From contig JADNRV010000075.1 of the NCBI GenBank assembly GCA_015499995.1, positions 62,001 to 126,000 on the forward strand: a stretch of 64,000 bases of DNA. The letters are read 5' to 3'. This stretch comes from Flammula alnicola (Eukaryota; Basidiomycota; Agaricomycetes; Agaricales; Strophariaceae). This document shows positions 1-12,298 of this stretch, in pieces (positions within the stretch are counted from its first letter, which is position 1; every line of letters starts with the position of its first letter). The notes beneath the pieces were generated by a model, which saw only the letters and a program-made list of their open reading frames with translations, was not told the DNA's origin and did no database searches. The translations under genes were made by a program, and so were the position numbers.

Positions 1-3000
1 CGCGCATGTGATCCCTTGTAGGTGCATGCTCTCTGAACGGGATATAGTAGTCCGGTCTTGCACGCAACGCTTGGTAGAGTCGATCGTTAGGTATATGAAT
101 ATCCTTGAAGACCACCAGGTAGCTGTCGGACACGAATTGCCTCAACAATGACAGACGCCGGTTCATGGCGCCCGTCAGTTGTGGAGGAGCCACGTCCACC
201 AGTAACGCGTTATTGGAGAGAATATCCGTTCGATTCATCAACTGCCCATTGACGAATCGATCGACGACCGCAGCAATATCGCCAATGGTCTTCCTCTCGA
301 CAGACTGAGAATCGAAAATGGGATGGTCGGGATGGACGGGCCTTGCGGTAGCATCGAACGTAAGCGGTCCTAAATCCAAAAAGGAGTGCCTGTTGATCGT
401 TTGATATATCTTCCACACTGCATCGAGTGTGAGGATATCGTGCCCGATATCTCGCAACAAAATGTGGACAAAGTAAGCCTGGTACTGGACGCGTTCGCTT
501 GAAGGATATGCGAGCCAGTTTCCCAGCACCTCCATGACCGTGTCGGCGACGAGTTTATCGTACTCTTTGAGCACATCTGGAATGTTGTCCGTCCGCAAAT
601 CAATAACACATTGAGTATCAGGCAGGTCGAGGCCGCACGACTGCGCGCTGAATGTCGCTCGAACGGCGCCGGACTCTAGCAAGTATACCACATAGTCGAT
701 CAAAGTCGATAGCCAAGCTACGGATACGGCGTCGGTTCCGTTTAGGATGCCGTGAATATGTTTTAGGATGAAGACGTGGAGCCATAGCCAAGAAGTATAA
801 GCTGTGAGCATGATGCAAGAACGTTGCTTTCTCAACAGAAGCGAATTTGCACGCTCGCTCGATTGTAAAGCGCTCACACCGACCCAACTTGAGCGAAGCA
901 GGGGAACCGATGAAACGTCCAGTGGACGAGAAGTTATAGCGACGTGGTAAGCCTGGAGTGCGTTCATAGATTCGCTTAGCGGAATCTCGGAAGAATCGGT
1001 CAGAATTTCCATGGCCGCGCCGTGAGTTTCATTGTATTCAGAATTGATTACAGTCGAAGTGACCGATTTGATATAGGTTGGAAGCTCTGTTCTCATAAAT
1101 ATTACAAAGGGTATAACAACAAAGTATTATGATTTCTACCCACCAGCTCGGTGCGCAGGTGTCTCGCCGTCCACAGCAGCATATATGTCCGCCGTCTCAT
1201 CGTCGTCGTCGACAATGATCATGGGACAATCCTTCGTGCCCTCGACCAAATCAATTCTCTTATGAGAGCGGGTGTTGCGAGATGACGAAGACGTAGCGGC
1301 ATTGTGTCTTCCAAATGAAGCGACAAGCTTGTCGTATCCACTGCCGGACCACGCAAGATATAGAACGTCTGTGAAAAATATCAAATGAATAAGCGGTACC
1401 CGTGAAACCAGCATGCGTTCTCACCCGAGTCGTCTTCCCTAGGTTCGCTATCGTCCGAGTCTATCAGAGGGGACTTCTTGTATTTCTTGTTAGGCGCGGA
1501 TGGACCTTCCGACCAAAGTTAGCGAGTGCAATCTGCATCAGGTAATTATAAGAGTCACCCGGCTGAGAGTTTGCCTTGTTTTTTCCTTTGTTCCGCTTTC
1601 TCGGGGTGAATTCAAGCTCGACGCTGCTGCCGGTTTGGTTGTTGGATAGAGGCAATCCCGTCCTCGAGGGACCTGTATAAGAGCGCGCGTGAGAGGAGAA
1701 CAACAACATGCTTACATATAACGATACTTACCTGCATTGCGAGCGATTTTCCGGGGACGAGACGGGGAAGGTGGGTCGACTTCATCTTCACCATCGTCCA
1801 GATCATCTTCTTCTATAGCAGGAACTGATCCAGAGCATACGGCGAAAGGAATATGAGCAGAGTAGAATCTATAATATCTCCACCACTTTGCGTACTGGCT
1901 GTCAACGAGGGTCTGTTGGCTAACAAGGTCAGAATCAAGCAAAATGTTCTCCGTTTCGTTGGATGCGTTGGGAGAGCGCCAACCGGGACCCAGCCTCCAG
2001 GGGCCTACTCGCTGACGATGCCCATCCTCATTGGCAAAGGAAAAGGAGCCCAGGAAAGCGTTGCTGTCAACTCGAGCGCCAATGAGGGGATCCAGTTGGG
2101 CCAGGATACACAGCACAACAGTCAAGAACGACTTGGCAAGAAAAGCGACCAAAGACAAGCGTGGTATGATCACCCTTCCATCTTCCGCGAAAGTCGAAGG
2201 ATTGCAAGAGAGCCGTTTTCGCCTACTCATTGGCTAAAGTAAGCTACACGTATGTACACGCAGAAGTAGACAATTACATACTCAGGTGTAATCATCTCAG
2301 GAGTAGCGTATAAAACATTCCCCAATCCCAACGCACCCAACGGCCTTTTCTGGAAATCTCCCGTCATTCCCTTGGGAGGGTACAAATCAAGGTAACCCTG
2401 GTTGCCCAACTGAGTTCGTCGGCGGCGGCTGCCGCAGGCGCGATGGGAGGGGAGGAACCATGGCGGCGAAGACCCGAGAAACAGACAGAAGCGAAGGAAT
2501 CCAGCGTGACAAACACACCCGGATAGAGCACGAAGAATCGGCCGGGATCGAACCCCTCCGGGAGGTGGAGACAGCGGCCATATGCGAATAATGACCAGGA
2601 CTATCGTCGGAATCGATATGCTCTTCGCCGGCGCTGCCCATAGAATCTTGGAGCGTTTCAACTGAATACCGGCAAGTTAGAACGAAGATCAATATAGGTA
2701 TGAAACGAGAGCAATAATACCGGACGTCGATGGTCGAGTAGGCGCAAGATTAAGCTGGGCGGCAGCGAACGCGCTGTTCCCATTGACACTGACACTAGGG
2801 ATATTTAAGAGTTCGGCGTTGATATCGAGGTGCTCCATTATCTCTTCCGGGCCAGTTCGAATTGCACGCATGGCCATCGCAGTTGTAACCTGCATTAAAA
2901 GCTATCAGGCATAAAACCAAGGGAATCGCGTGAAAATACACGCACCCTAACGAGCTCCGCCCTCATCTTCAGAGTCGCTTCGTCATTATCCTTAACTTTA

Positions 3001-3668
3001 CCGTCAGCGCAGGGAGAGCAGAGAGACTTCTGAGACTGGAACGACATCCCAAAGGCGTAGCACCTTCCGCCCCTAACTTTGGTGGGATTGGTACGCTTCC
3101 AAGCGGTGCCGCCGATACGGACGCCGTCGCCTGTGTAGCTGGGCTCAGCGCGCGACCTAAGTTCCCTGGGCCCGAGAACGGCATCGCGAGCAGCAACGGT
3201 GTCAGTGCGCAATGCATCCGAAAAGAGATCGCTGTGGGGAGACCGTAAATTATGACGTACTGGCGGCATTCAACGAATATACGCACCGTCCGTTAACCCA
3301 TACCACAGCCACGTCCTTTTCGCCAGTCTGAGGTGAGGAGGCAAGCCTGGCGAAGATAATATCACCATCTTCGAGCTTAAGATTTCCTGTAGAGGGCTAG
3401 ATAAACGAAAGTACAAAGGTCGTAGACAATAAAAGTATTCACCTTTGGCAATAGCTTCCTCCTCGTTACCGTTGGGCACCCGAAGGACGTTTTCTTCCAA
3501 TTTAAGGATTCTGGAAAGACCAGCGGGAGATCCGTCGAGGACGAAATAGTATGCGCGGCCATGACCGCTGTGCTTGGGATGGTTGACCATAATGTAGATA
3601 TCAGGCAGACAATCGAGGCGAGTGGAAGGGAAGATGACCTTCCTGTCGTTGGGTCCGATGCAATTCAT
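1..3668 (-). CDS. TET/JBP-like 2OG-Fe(II) dioxygenase-type protein, partial at left edge
   Basis: Multi-exon gene starting at the ATG complementary to 3668 (MNCIGPNDRK) and still open at base 1. Exons join across short introns, for example 3442-3383, 3284-3240 and about 2948-2893. A central region carries an H-I-D triplet (codons at 2620-2612), then a GRFFVLYPG block, a second His in LRRHGSSPPIAP (about 2460) and an Arg before a YPP segment (about 2390). An HxD...H...R order is what a double-stranded beta-helix 2OG-Fe(II) oxygenase needs, and agaricomycetes have expanded TET/JBP-type genes. This is inference from motifs remembered by eye, not a search. Two one-base losses are needed to keep frame (near 2570 and 2390), and the join near 2235 is also out of phase. 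The C-terminal exon (about 1090 to 1) reads as one open frame of over 330 residues with no recognised domain. Nuclear DNA-base oxidation would be the role if the family call is right; otherwise this is a conserved hypothetical protein. Confidence 0.5.
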
Positions 3669-3849
3669 GTTGCAACGTGAAGATTGAAGCAATGCGAGAT
3701 GCGAGATGCGCGAATTCGAGAGGGAAGTCGGTGCAAGATCGAGCGGGATTCCTGAGGATCGAGCGCTTTTATAGTTGGATCTACATCCGCAATCTCGAAG
3801 CCTGAGCCAGGCTTCGAGAACGCGGATACGATCGGGGTCTATCAATAAG

Positions 3850-5896
3850 TTGAAACATAGGTTTGAGCGTCGTTACGGAGCTTGGAAAATACGTACTTTA
3901 ACATGAGTTGGACTGTATCTGATGAGGTCGTAAAGTCACGATATTGCAGCCAGCGCGAGGTTCTGCCTATGAAGCAGATAAGCCGTTATTTTTTAAAACT
4001 GCAACTGGACGTCAATATATGCGATTCGAATATATGCGATTCGACGTAGACTCATCGCGATTTCGACTAGAGAAGAAATAGGAGTAGTTGGGGCCCTCCT
4101 TTCCACGCCTTAGAAACAAGACATTCGTTTCAATAATCCACATATATGACCTCAAATTAATCACCGAAAGTGTAGCGATAACGAGACATATGGAGTTTAT
4201 ATACGCGATCGAAAAGTCGAAGTCTTGCGAAGGCCCCGAGAATTCGCTAGCTGAGACCCTATAAAGACGAGCGAAACAGCTCTGAGAAACTAAATCCCAC
4301 CTCCACGTCAGCTGTTTCAAGTTTGAACGTAATTTATCCGTTCGTTATCGATTCGGTTACGAAGCGTATACTTGAACACGTTATGCATACGCGGACGGAG
4401 GAGCATCGGTTGAATGTTTCTTCACGTGATGTTGACGTACGTACTATTTCGCTTAGAGATACCTCGCGGCAAAATTGAAATCACAAAAATCAGTAGTCGA
4501 ATTGTTTCATCAACATACGCCGGTTAGAGATCCCTCGCCGCGGCGTAGAGGTTGCAGAATGCAACGGGCGCTTAAGCGAAGTTGAAGCCGATGCCAAACA
4601 ATCTACAGCCAAACAACGCGTGACGCCGTATTGCTTATTCATCACTTCGTTCGAAGTGCTGACATAAGCACGAACTGACTTGTAGCCAAAAATACATATC
4701 TATTCTTCGTCTCGCCTCGACGAGGATGTACAGAACACGACACACACATCTTAGATAGAACAACGACACAAACCCTGAGCCTCGACTCATCGGAAGGATT
4801 ATCGGCACACCGCAGATAGATCGACACATCCCGCACCGCCTTTTTTGCGTCGCTCGCCATTGCCCAATCTGGTCGATTCGGAAAACGCCGGAGGAGCCAT
4901 CAACGACGCCGGGGGTCGCTGATCTTTGTTGTCAACCACCACCCACAATTAGGCACGCCTGCAACGCCCGAACGAAGGCGCCGCGATCTGGAAGCAAGGC
5001 GGGGGATACTAGACATGGAGGGGAGACCCTGGAAGCGGGAGACCCGCAAGGTGCGTCCCGAAACGAATCGTGTATACGATTCGTTTCGCGCTTTTTCTCT
5101 CGATACAGCCCACCACTCACCCTCCCACCTACAGCATACGAGGAGATGGTGAATCATTCGCCATCTCTTCTAACTTTGAACGTTGTCTTCACACCAGACG
5201 ATGTTCGAGCTTGTTCTGGCGACTGCCAACCACTCACCGCCCTTCCGTATCTGCCAGCAATGCCCAGGCGGCACGCACAAGCAACAGCACGCCGCCACTC
5301 CACCCTCCATTGACGCCACAAAATGACGCCGGCTGATCGCCGATCGCGATATCTACCATCTTCGTGACTTCGATGCTGCTACCACCTCACCACCTCCCTC
5401 GCATGCAAGAGCGAGATGGAGGCGGATAGTTTTGGACATTCGATGCAGCCACCGATTCTCCATCTCCCTTGCACAGTGCAATAGCGAGACAGAGGTAACG
5501 AACCGGGGATTGGGTGCCAGTGGAATGGGTTTCAGTAGGCAGAGCGACAAGGAAACGACTGCCCTAGGGCTCATCAAGCGGCGAAGGGCGGTGGTTATTC
5601 CTTACCTGCCATCACTCAGAATGTGAGGGGCGTCGTCGACATCGTCGCTGGCACCCTTATGTAGTCTAGTTAGTGTAATACTTTCATTCTACCTATATCC
5701 CGTGTGAGATACCCATACCTGTGGTAACTCGTGATACCCCATTACCACAAACCCGTAGCTTGAGGGGTATATATCCTCATGGGTAGGGGTACGGGAGGCC
5801 TCAGCGGTACCCATGGGAGTATCTGCGCCGCTGCCTAGTTCAAACCCCCATGTCTAGGGGTATAGGTATTCAAATTAGAGAGTAGGTCATAATACA
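3850..5896. other. Spacer without convincing gene
   Basis: About 2 kb between the left-edge gene and the Helitron. Short open frames occur but lack domain character, codon-bias support or convincing splice partners. A 15-bp motif (tatatgcgattcga) is directly repeated near 4015-4042. From about 5690 to 5880 there is a G-rich segment with recurring ggggtat/gggtacc words and flanking palindromic strings, which looks like an older repeat. Nothing else is supported here. Confidence 0.5.
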
Positions 5897-6734
5897 TCTT
5901 TTATAATAAAAGAGCTCAGACTCTTTCCCACGAGACAAAAAACCCTTGTGATTGGCTATTTCTTTCCGGGGACAAAGACAAAGACGTGTTTTGATTGGCT
6001 GGGGCACATTCATACTCCGATTCAGCAAGCACCCGGGATGGGGGACCAGTTACGTAAGACAAAACTTATGTCATATACAAACAAGCTGCGCTTGACCCTC
6101 GCGGAGCGAGGGTGATGCCGGCCGCTTCGCGACCGGCGTGTGCAAGGAGGAAGCTTACATAGCTATTATGTAAAATTATTACATAACATTTTGACATAAG
6201 CAAACCCCGTCCTCTCTTAATATGTTTGATGAGGTGGCGGTGCACTTACGCGTCAAGCCGATCGGCGATCTAGCAGCACTAGCTGACACGTGCATGCGCA
6301 TACGGCTTGATCTCGCACGCGCAGGTCTCGCGGTCTCGCGTTCTCATGTCCGAGTGCATCCACTACTGCACACCTCTGGGTCACAGGTAAGGGATGCTAA
6401 ACATGGGTAGGGTACTATGCATGTAGGAGTTCTATGCACGGGTAGGTGTACTACGCATAGCCCCACAGGTAGGGGTACTATGCACAGGTAGGAATACTAT
6501 GCATGGGGTACAGCTACAGGTATTACTTTTACTTCTATTGGTTATTTCTTGCAAGTCTTTCTGCTTTAATTTAGTTGGAAATCAAACCAGGCATTTCTTT
6601 TATTCAGTGTTGCAATCTGAAATATAAATCTTGATTAGTTTAATAACACACATTTTGAACTCATTTCAAGGATCAAGCTCATACACTCCAACATTGAAAC
6701 ATTGAAACCGTGCGAAGCACGGGTCAACTGCTAG
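5897..6734 (+). mobile_element. Non-autonomous Helitron, 838 bp
   Basis: The 5' end begins with TC directly after an A (5896) and continues TTTTATAATAAAAGAG, followed by two GATTGGCT boxes (5950-6000), an arrangement common in Helitron 5' regions. The 3' end has a GC hairpin, CCGTGC-GAA-GCACGG (6708-6722), then an 8-nt spacer and the terminal CTAG (6731-6734), followed by T (6735). This matches the hairpin plus CTRR end and the A^T insertion site of Helitrons. There are no terminal inverted repeats or target duplication, as expected. No Rep/helicase coding is present, so it would depend on an autonomous partner. Two further GC hairpins lie at 6095-6140. The 5' boundary is less certain than the 3' end. 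Confidence 0.72.
6385..6515. repeat. Minisatellite inside the Helitron
   Basis: Four to five imperfect copies of a roughly 25-30 bp unit built around gtaggggtactatgca run head to tail here. The units vary in the ggtag/ggtact spacing. The array is inside the Helitron, so it probably moves with it. Confidence 0.65.
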
Positions 6735-7080
6735 TCAGTAGATATAACTTAACATCAATGGTGGCAATGGTTTCTTTCCAAGCTTGCAGATGGAGGCCTT
6801 GCCTAGAGTTACTTATTTATGCAATGTATCAAATGTATGGTTTTGCACCATTGAATACAAAGCCTCAAATAGACCCTCAACGACATTCAAAAGGGCCAAA
6901 TAAGGTACTTGGACTTTGTAAGAAATACTAAGCGACCTACTATTGAATTCAAGGAAATTCCAGATTAACCAACAAGTTCAAACTTAGAATCACTCATATC
7001 GAGAAGAAAAAAGAAGGATTCATATTGTGGAAGCCAATCGGCTACAGCTTGTCCGAACAAAAAATGCCAGCAGCCTAAGG

Positions 7081-9616
7081 CTAGGCCAGCACCAAGATCC
7101 ACTGTGCATATGTTAAAACACGGTGCTGATCCCCAATCTTGTGTACCTGAGTAATGTAACCAACCACTGCCAGGGAACCACGAGGAATCTCGCTCTCATA
7201 AAGAGGATAGGTAGTCTTGAGGTTGTCAAAACCTTTGGCCGTATAATCTAACCTACCCGTTCTACTGTCATACACAGGGACTTAAAACCAAAGTTAGCCA
7301 AAATAAGAGCAAAAAAACTGCGCAGACCACTTACTCTTTGCCATGTATTCAAGAGGTCGTATAGATGCCGCAGACTGGCCAGATGCTGCGGGCTTCTTGG
7401 AGGGACTGGCTGCCGTGTTGAACATGCCTACAGGCATAGACGCCGGCATGTGGCTGGAACCAGCACCAGAAGTGCCGGAACGTTCACTGAAAGAAGCTGT
7501 GAAATAAAGAAGTGAGCAGCTATAGGATACAAGTAAAGAAAAATACTGACCACCCAGAGTCCCAAATGTAATGGCATCTGACCAAATGTGCGCATAAAGC
7601 CTGGAATGGTGGGTAATCATGCCTACAACACCTGCAAATCTTTGCCACTCTTCGGTGTGAAAAATACCGGTAATATAATGGCCAGAGAAATTGAGAAGAG
7701 AGTTGACTTGGGCGACAAAGGAATCCATCACCATAACTGGCGTGACACAGATAGCTGTATCTCGAAGGTTCTTTCCTCCGAGACAAAGCTCGTGGCGGAA
7801 CCCGCCAGATGATGGCATCGATCTCGCGCTGATTGTAGTGGGATCTACACGAGAAGGATTGATGTACCTCCCATCACGCACAAAGCGAACCGTAGTGGCA
7901 ACAACATGCCTGAAATAAATGTTTTTAGAATGCACCAAGTTCTATTAAAGAAATACGCACGTCATATCCTTCTTATCCGCAAAATAAAGCCACTTGCTGG
8001 GAACGACCAGTCCTCATGCAGGAGAATCCTTGATAGGCTCACATACAGCATGTCTACCGGTGGCACAAAATTAACCGTCAAAAAAGAAGCATTGCACAAA
8101 GGTACTTACTTCAAGTTTGGGAGGTTGTCGTAATAGCCCTTCTTCTTGTATTCCGGATCCTGATGGAGGTGGTGGGACACGTAACAACTGTCAGGCAAGG
8201 AACTAGAAACACACGTCAAGTTTATAGCAAGATACACGGAAGACGCATCAAATACCTGACGGTTGTTATGTCTGTATCTTCCAAATAAGCGGCCGCACTC
8301 TGCTTGGAATCACTGACTTCAAGTGCATCAAGTGCATCGAGAACCCGGCTTGGTGTACTGCATCCAGATCAGATAAAATTGTAGCTGAAACAGATATAAA
8401 ACAGACTCACTGAACAAAGGGCGATGACAAAGGAGCACCGGTGCCAACGCGCTCCTTTCCCCCCTTTTCCTTGGTACCCCTTTTTTTAGTAGGAGTCTTT
8501 GGAGAAGGCACAGATATGCGCTCATCATCAGGTGGGGAAGGAGGGGCGACCTTCTTCTTCTTGGTTCTGGTCCCAGCATTAATACAAACCAAAATACAAT
8601 ATGAATGAACTCACGGAGATTCATCATGCTTGCTGAAGTTTTTCCTGTTCCTTGTCACCAAGGGTGGAGTAACAGGAGCTGGCCGCTTGGTTGTCTTGAC
8701 TCTCGCGGGAACAGAGGGTTCTGGGTAGAGGCTGAAGGCAAAATGAGTCAACAGTACCAAGCATGAAAGCAAGAAAAAATCACGCACGTATCACCGCCAA
8801 CAAGTGTGGCACTGGACGATACAAAGAGTGTTAGAGAATCTGCAGTAAAAGACGCTAAGTAGACGTACTCGGCTTCCATATCATGCTCGCTGTCCTCTTC
8901 ATACAAGTCAACCTCATCACCCAGCTCTTCCTCGCTGTTCAGCTCTCCCTCGTCATCCAGGTCTTCCTCTTCCTCGTCATCCTGGTACTCTTCCTCCTCG
9001 TCATCCTCTTCGGAATCAGGGATATCTATTACTCTAAAGCAGTAATGGTTAGGGAGCATAGAGAACGAGGTGAAATATAACGCACTCGGGTGACCTTGGA
9101 ATGTAGGATAAGAAAATAATACCTATCAGAGTGATTAAAAACGTACTCACTTAGGTCGCAGCTTCTTATTGGTAATAGTGACAGCCCGAGTCTTCGAACT
9201 AAAGAATAGATTAGGATTAGTAAAGGCGGATAAAAACAAAGAAGCGAAAATAATCATGCTCACACAGCGGGCCTGGCCTTTGACGGAGTCGATTTTTGGG
9301 ATTTTTTCTGGACAGGCTGCTTACTATAGAGCATAGAAAAGGTTGGTAAGAAGGTGGAGGAGATAATAAAGACGCATACACTTCCTCGTCGTCCGAACCA
9401 GCTATGGCGGGGGCAGATTTGACGACCCTGGTGGACTTCTTCGGAGTCGCGCTTTGCAACACATAGAAAAGGTCAGAAAAAAGGTCAAGGTGATAATAAA
9501 GAAACATACACTTCGTCATCATCTGAACCAGCTATGGGGGCAGATTTGACGACCCTGGTAGACTTCTTCGGAGAAGCGCTTTGCTTTCTCTTCGGTGCAG
9601 TAGACCGGGGAGGCAT
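7081..9616 (-). CDS. Agaricomycete-specific nuclear-type hypothetical protein (acidic/basic N-terminus, conserved C-terminus)
   Basis: Starts at the ATG complementary to 9616 (MPPRSTAPKRKQ) and ends at a TAG at 7083-7081, with about ten exons separated by 50-60 nt introns. The N-terminal third is made of Lys/Ser/Pro-rich basic stretches and then a long Asp/Glu run (about 9040-8880), a charge pattern typical of chromatin or nucleolar proteins. More KKKK-type basic motifs follow near 8560-8460. The C-terminal half is conserved-looking, with segments such as HVVATTVRFVRDGRY (about 7910-7870) and ending in VLTYAQWILVLA. I recall similar C-termini in many mushroom-fungus hypothetical proteins but know no function. 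It faces the gene at 10719 head to head and contains an internal exon duplication (9332-9588). Confidence 0.7.
9332..9588 (-). repeat. Tandem exon+intron duplication, period 130 bp
   Basis: Two copies (9332-9461 and 9462 to about 9588) each contain an exon coding for PKKSTRVVKSAP plus an acidic tail and the following intron with its splice sites. The copies are roughly 85-90 percent identical by eye. The duplication adds a whole exon in phase, so the protein carries two successive basic/acidic modules. Confidence 0.8.
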
Positions 9617-9739
9617 GACAAGACAGGCGCTAAAGTTAGAGGAGAAATTGTACCTCTTTATATTCTTCACAAGACAAACCTGCCGACCGGCTCATCAATA
9701 GGAAAAACAAGTGATTTCTCCGGCAATCCAAACAGGCAC

Positions 9740-10840
9740 ACCGACATCGGATTTATAATGATGGAAATCAGGAGTCACTGATGGAAGAGCCGAGTGTTTT
9801 AACTAAAGCAACGCACAGCATTGGCCCACTGTTAGGGCAAAGGGCACTGTCGCCAAGGAAAAAGAAATTTAATGACCAAGCTCGGCAGAAGAGACAAAAC
9901 ACATGAAAATCAGACAACTAAATCAAACGCAGGGATTGGCCAGAGATAAAGGACGACACCGGTATCTGGCAAAGGTGTCCGATGCGCGCACAAAAAACAT
10001 AATGATATCGGTCAGAGACGAAAGATAGCGCGTAGTCAGCGGTAAAACAGGTCCGACAAACTGGAGAGGACTGGAGGGGGGCATGCCACACCCTTGACAG
10101 AGAATCAATGGAGGCTTGTAACGCCCCCTCCCCCCTACACTCCTACATATACCAAACAAACCAGTGTCCACAAGAAGAGGCATATCTCCAAATGTAACAT
10201 ATTACAGGTTTATGCTTACTCAAGAGGAACGCTGGACGCAATGGCAAAGAATATAAGCGGCTTCCTTGTCCGATATCGGACTCATTGCAGTTGAAATCAG
10301 GAATCACTGATGGAAAAGTGGAGTGTTCTAACTAAAGAGAGGTGCAGGGTTGGCCTACTGTCGGGGCAAAGGGTACCGGGGCCAGGGGAACACAAATCCA
10401 ACGATGAAGCAAGGAGAAGAGACAAAACACATGAAAATCAGGTGACTAAATCAAATGCATGGATTGGCCGGAGACAAAGGATGGCACACGGTCCGTGGCA
10501 AAAGGTGTCTGATGCACGCACAAAAAACATAATGATGTTGGTCAGAGACGAAAGATAGCGCGTAGTCAGGGGTAAAACAGGTCCGAAAAAAAGGAGAGGA
10601 CTGGAGGGGGGCACGCCACACCCTCAACAGAGAACCAATAGAGGCTTGTAATGACCCGTCCCTACACTCCTACATATACTGAACAAACCAGTGTCCCGAC
10701 AAAAAGGCAAGAATCCAGATGGACCAGTACTACGACACAAAATCTGCCAGTAAGCATGTCGTCTTCAAATGGAACGCAACACAGATTTACACTCACTCAG
10801 AGGCATCACTCGACGCAATAGTAAAGGAGAGAAGTGGCCT
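9740..10840. repeat. Tandem duplication of the shared promoter region, period about 530 bp
   Basis: A segment starting near 9740 (gaaatcaggagtcactgatg at 9764) recurs from about 10271 (gaaatcaggaatcactgatg at 10293). Strong matches continue through the 'cacaaaaaacataatgat' and 'agacgaaagatagcgcgtag' blocks to the 5' coding region of the plus-strand gene. In copy 1 the coding part is degenerate and lacks the start segment, so it is a 5' gene remnant. In copy 2 it leads into the intact start at 10719. Divergence is roughly 15 percent by eye, so the event is not very recent. Confidence 0.8.
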
Positions 10841-11910
10841 CCTCACAGGAATAAATCCAAACTCTATATTGAGCAACTTGAATGTGCGTTATATTTATTG
10901 TTTCAGCCACAAACTGACAGCTATGGCGCCTGACAGATAACAGATATCAATGTAACGGAGACAGCTGGCCCACAGGCATGGCGCCTAACAGAATACAACC
11001 CAGCAGAAGGGAACATGGAAGAGATCGTGTTCAAACTGCACGGCATAGTATGTGGAAAAATGCTACCGCCTGTGTCGAAACCTATGTGAGTACAGATTGT
11101 GACGCAGATGTATTGAACTAACGAGTGAATGGAACACAGCACTACTGCAGCAATGGCCAGGCAGCGGCCATACATAAGGCAAGCTGTCACTGTCACAGGC
11201 CTAGGGTGCGACTTCTTTGAGAGTAGCCGCCGAGGTATTGAGGAACTCTATATCCTATACGCCAACAACTGCCCCGTTGATTCCCTCGATGGGTGGCAGT
11301 GCGGAACATATGAAAACTTCAGCTCAATAGACTCGCATGCCAGATACTTCTCTAGGATCACCAACAACAATGACGGAGCCGATGCGGTTCCCTTCAACCC
11401 AATGGTTGATCCAGACGGAACACTGAACAGTATGATCAGCGATGGATACTACCACGGGCCGGAGAACATGGTTGAATACCGATCTCGATGTATTGGGCGG
11501 GACGAGGCCGTGAAGTAGGTGGCAACATCTATTTGCATACAACTGAAACTAACGCCCACTCAGATATACATATATCAGCCCAGCCACAATCCGCATCGGT
11601 GACATTGTAGAACTGTCAGTGACGTTTGCGGTATTTCCGTGCAAGGACAAGCGGTACAAGATGGTACCACAGCTACGTGGAGTACTTCTCTTAAACCAGG
11701 AAGCCCGAGATGTAAGTGAGAGATTGGCTCATTTTGATAGACACTAACCATTTACTTTTTTAAAAAGAAAGCCACCATCCTGCGAATGCGAAGCCGGTTT
11801 ACCCCCGCTCCAACTCAGATAGTCACCAGTAAGCGCAAACCATTATATACAGATGAGGAAGCTGTGGAGGAGACTCAGAGAAGACTGGCCAAGATGAACA
11901 TTACCCAGTA
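10719..11910 (+). CDS. Agaricomycete-specific hypothetical protein
   Basis: Five exons: 10719-10875, 10929-11086, about 11160-11516, about 11565-11709 and 11768-11910, all with GT..AG junctions in phase. The third intron removes the apparent stop after DEAVK. The protein (about 320 aa) starts MDQYYDTKSASKH and ends RRLAKMNITQ. The block YTYISPATIRIGDIVELSV plus a following PQLRGVLLLNQ is the most conserved-looking part. I associate this arrangement with large families of unnamed proteins in mushroom fungi; no catalytic motif is visible. It is divergently paired with the gene at 7081-9616, suggesting co-expression. Function is unknown. Confidence 0.7.
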
Positions 11911-12129
11911 GATAGTCAGAATACAAATTGGTCGTATTTCATTTCATTTGGACATCAACTGCCCCTTGGATTTGTCTGAAACATCACACTTGTCCCATGT
12001 CCCAAGACCTTTGTCAGAAATCACCCAGTAAAAATGGGCCCAAATAAGGAAATTTAAGGTCCAAAAACTTCTGGACTCGGTGCCAAAACCACAGTGTCAC
12101 GCCAAATTTAGCAGCTAACCGAAACTCAG

Positions 12130-12275
12130 ATATTTGGAGCGGGAGTGATTATGTAAACACTACATCTGAAGTGCGTATATAATCACGACTTCTATAATGC
12201 TTACATAAACACTGCATCTAAAATGCTTATATAAACACTAATTCAGAAGTGCTTACATAAACACTAATCCTACAT
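12130..12275 (+). repeat. Short tandem repeat, 26-bp unit (copy set 1)
   Basis: About four head-to-tail copies of a unit resembling 'tgcttatataaacactaat' with a variable tail. The same unit recurs in the same orientation at 13449-13503, so the two sets bracket the small coiled-coil gene. Confidence 0.75.
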
Positions 12276-12298
12276 AGTCGGGCGAGATCGGATAGGAT

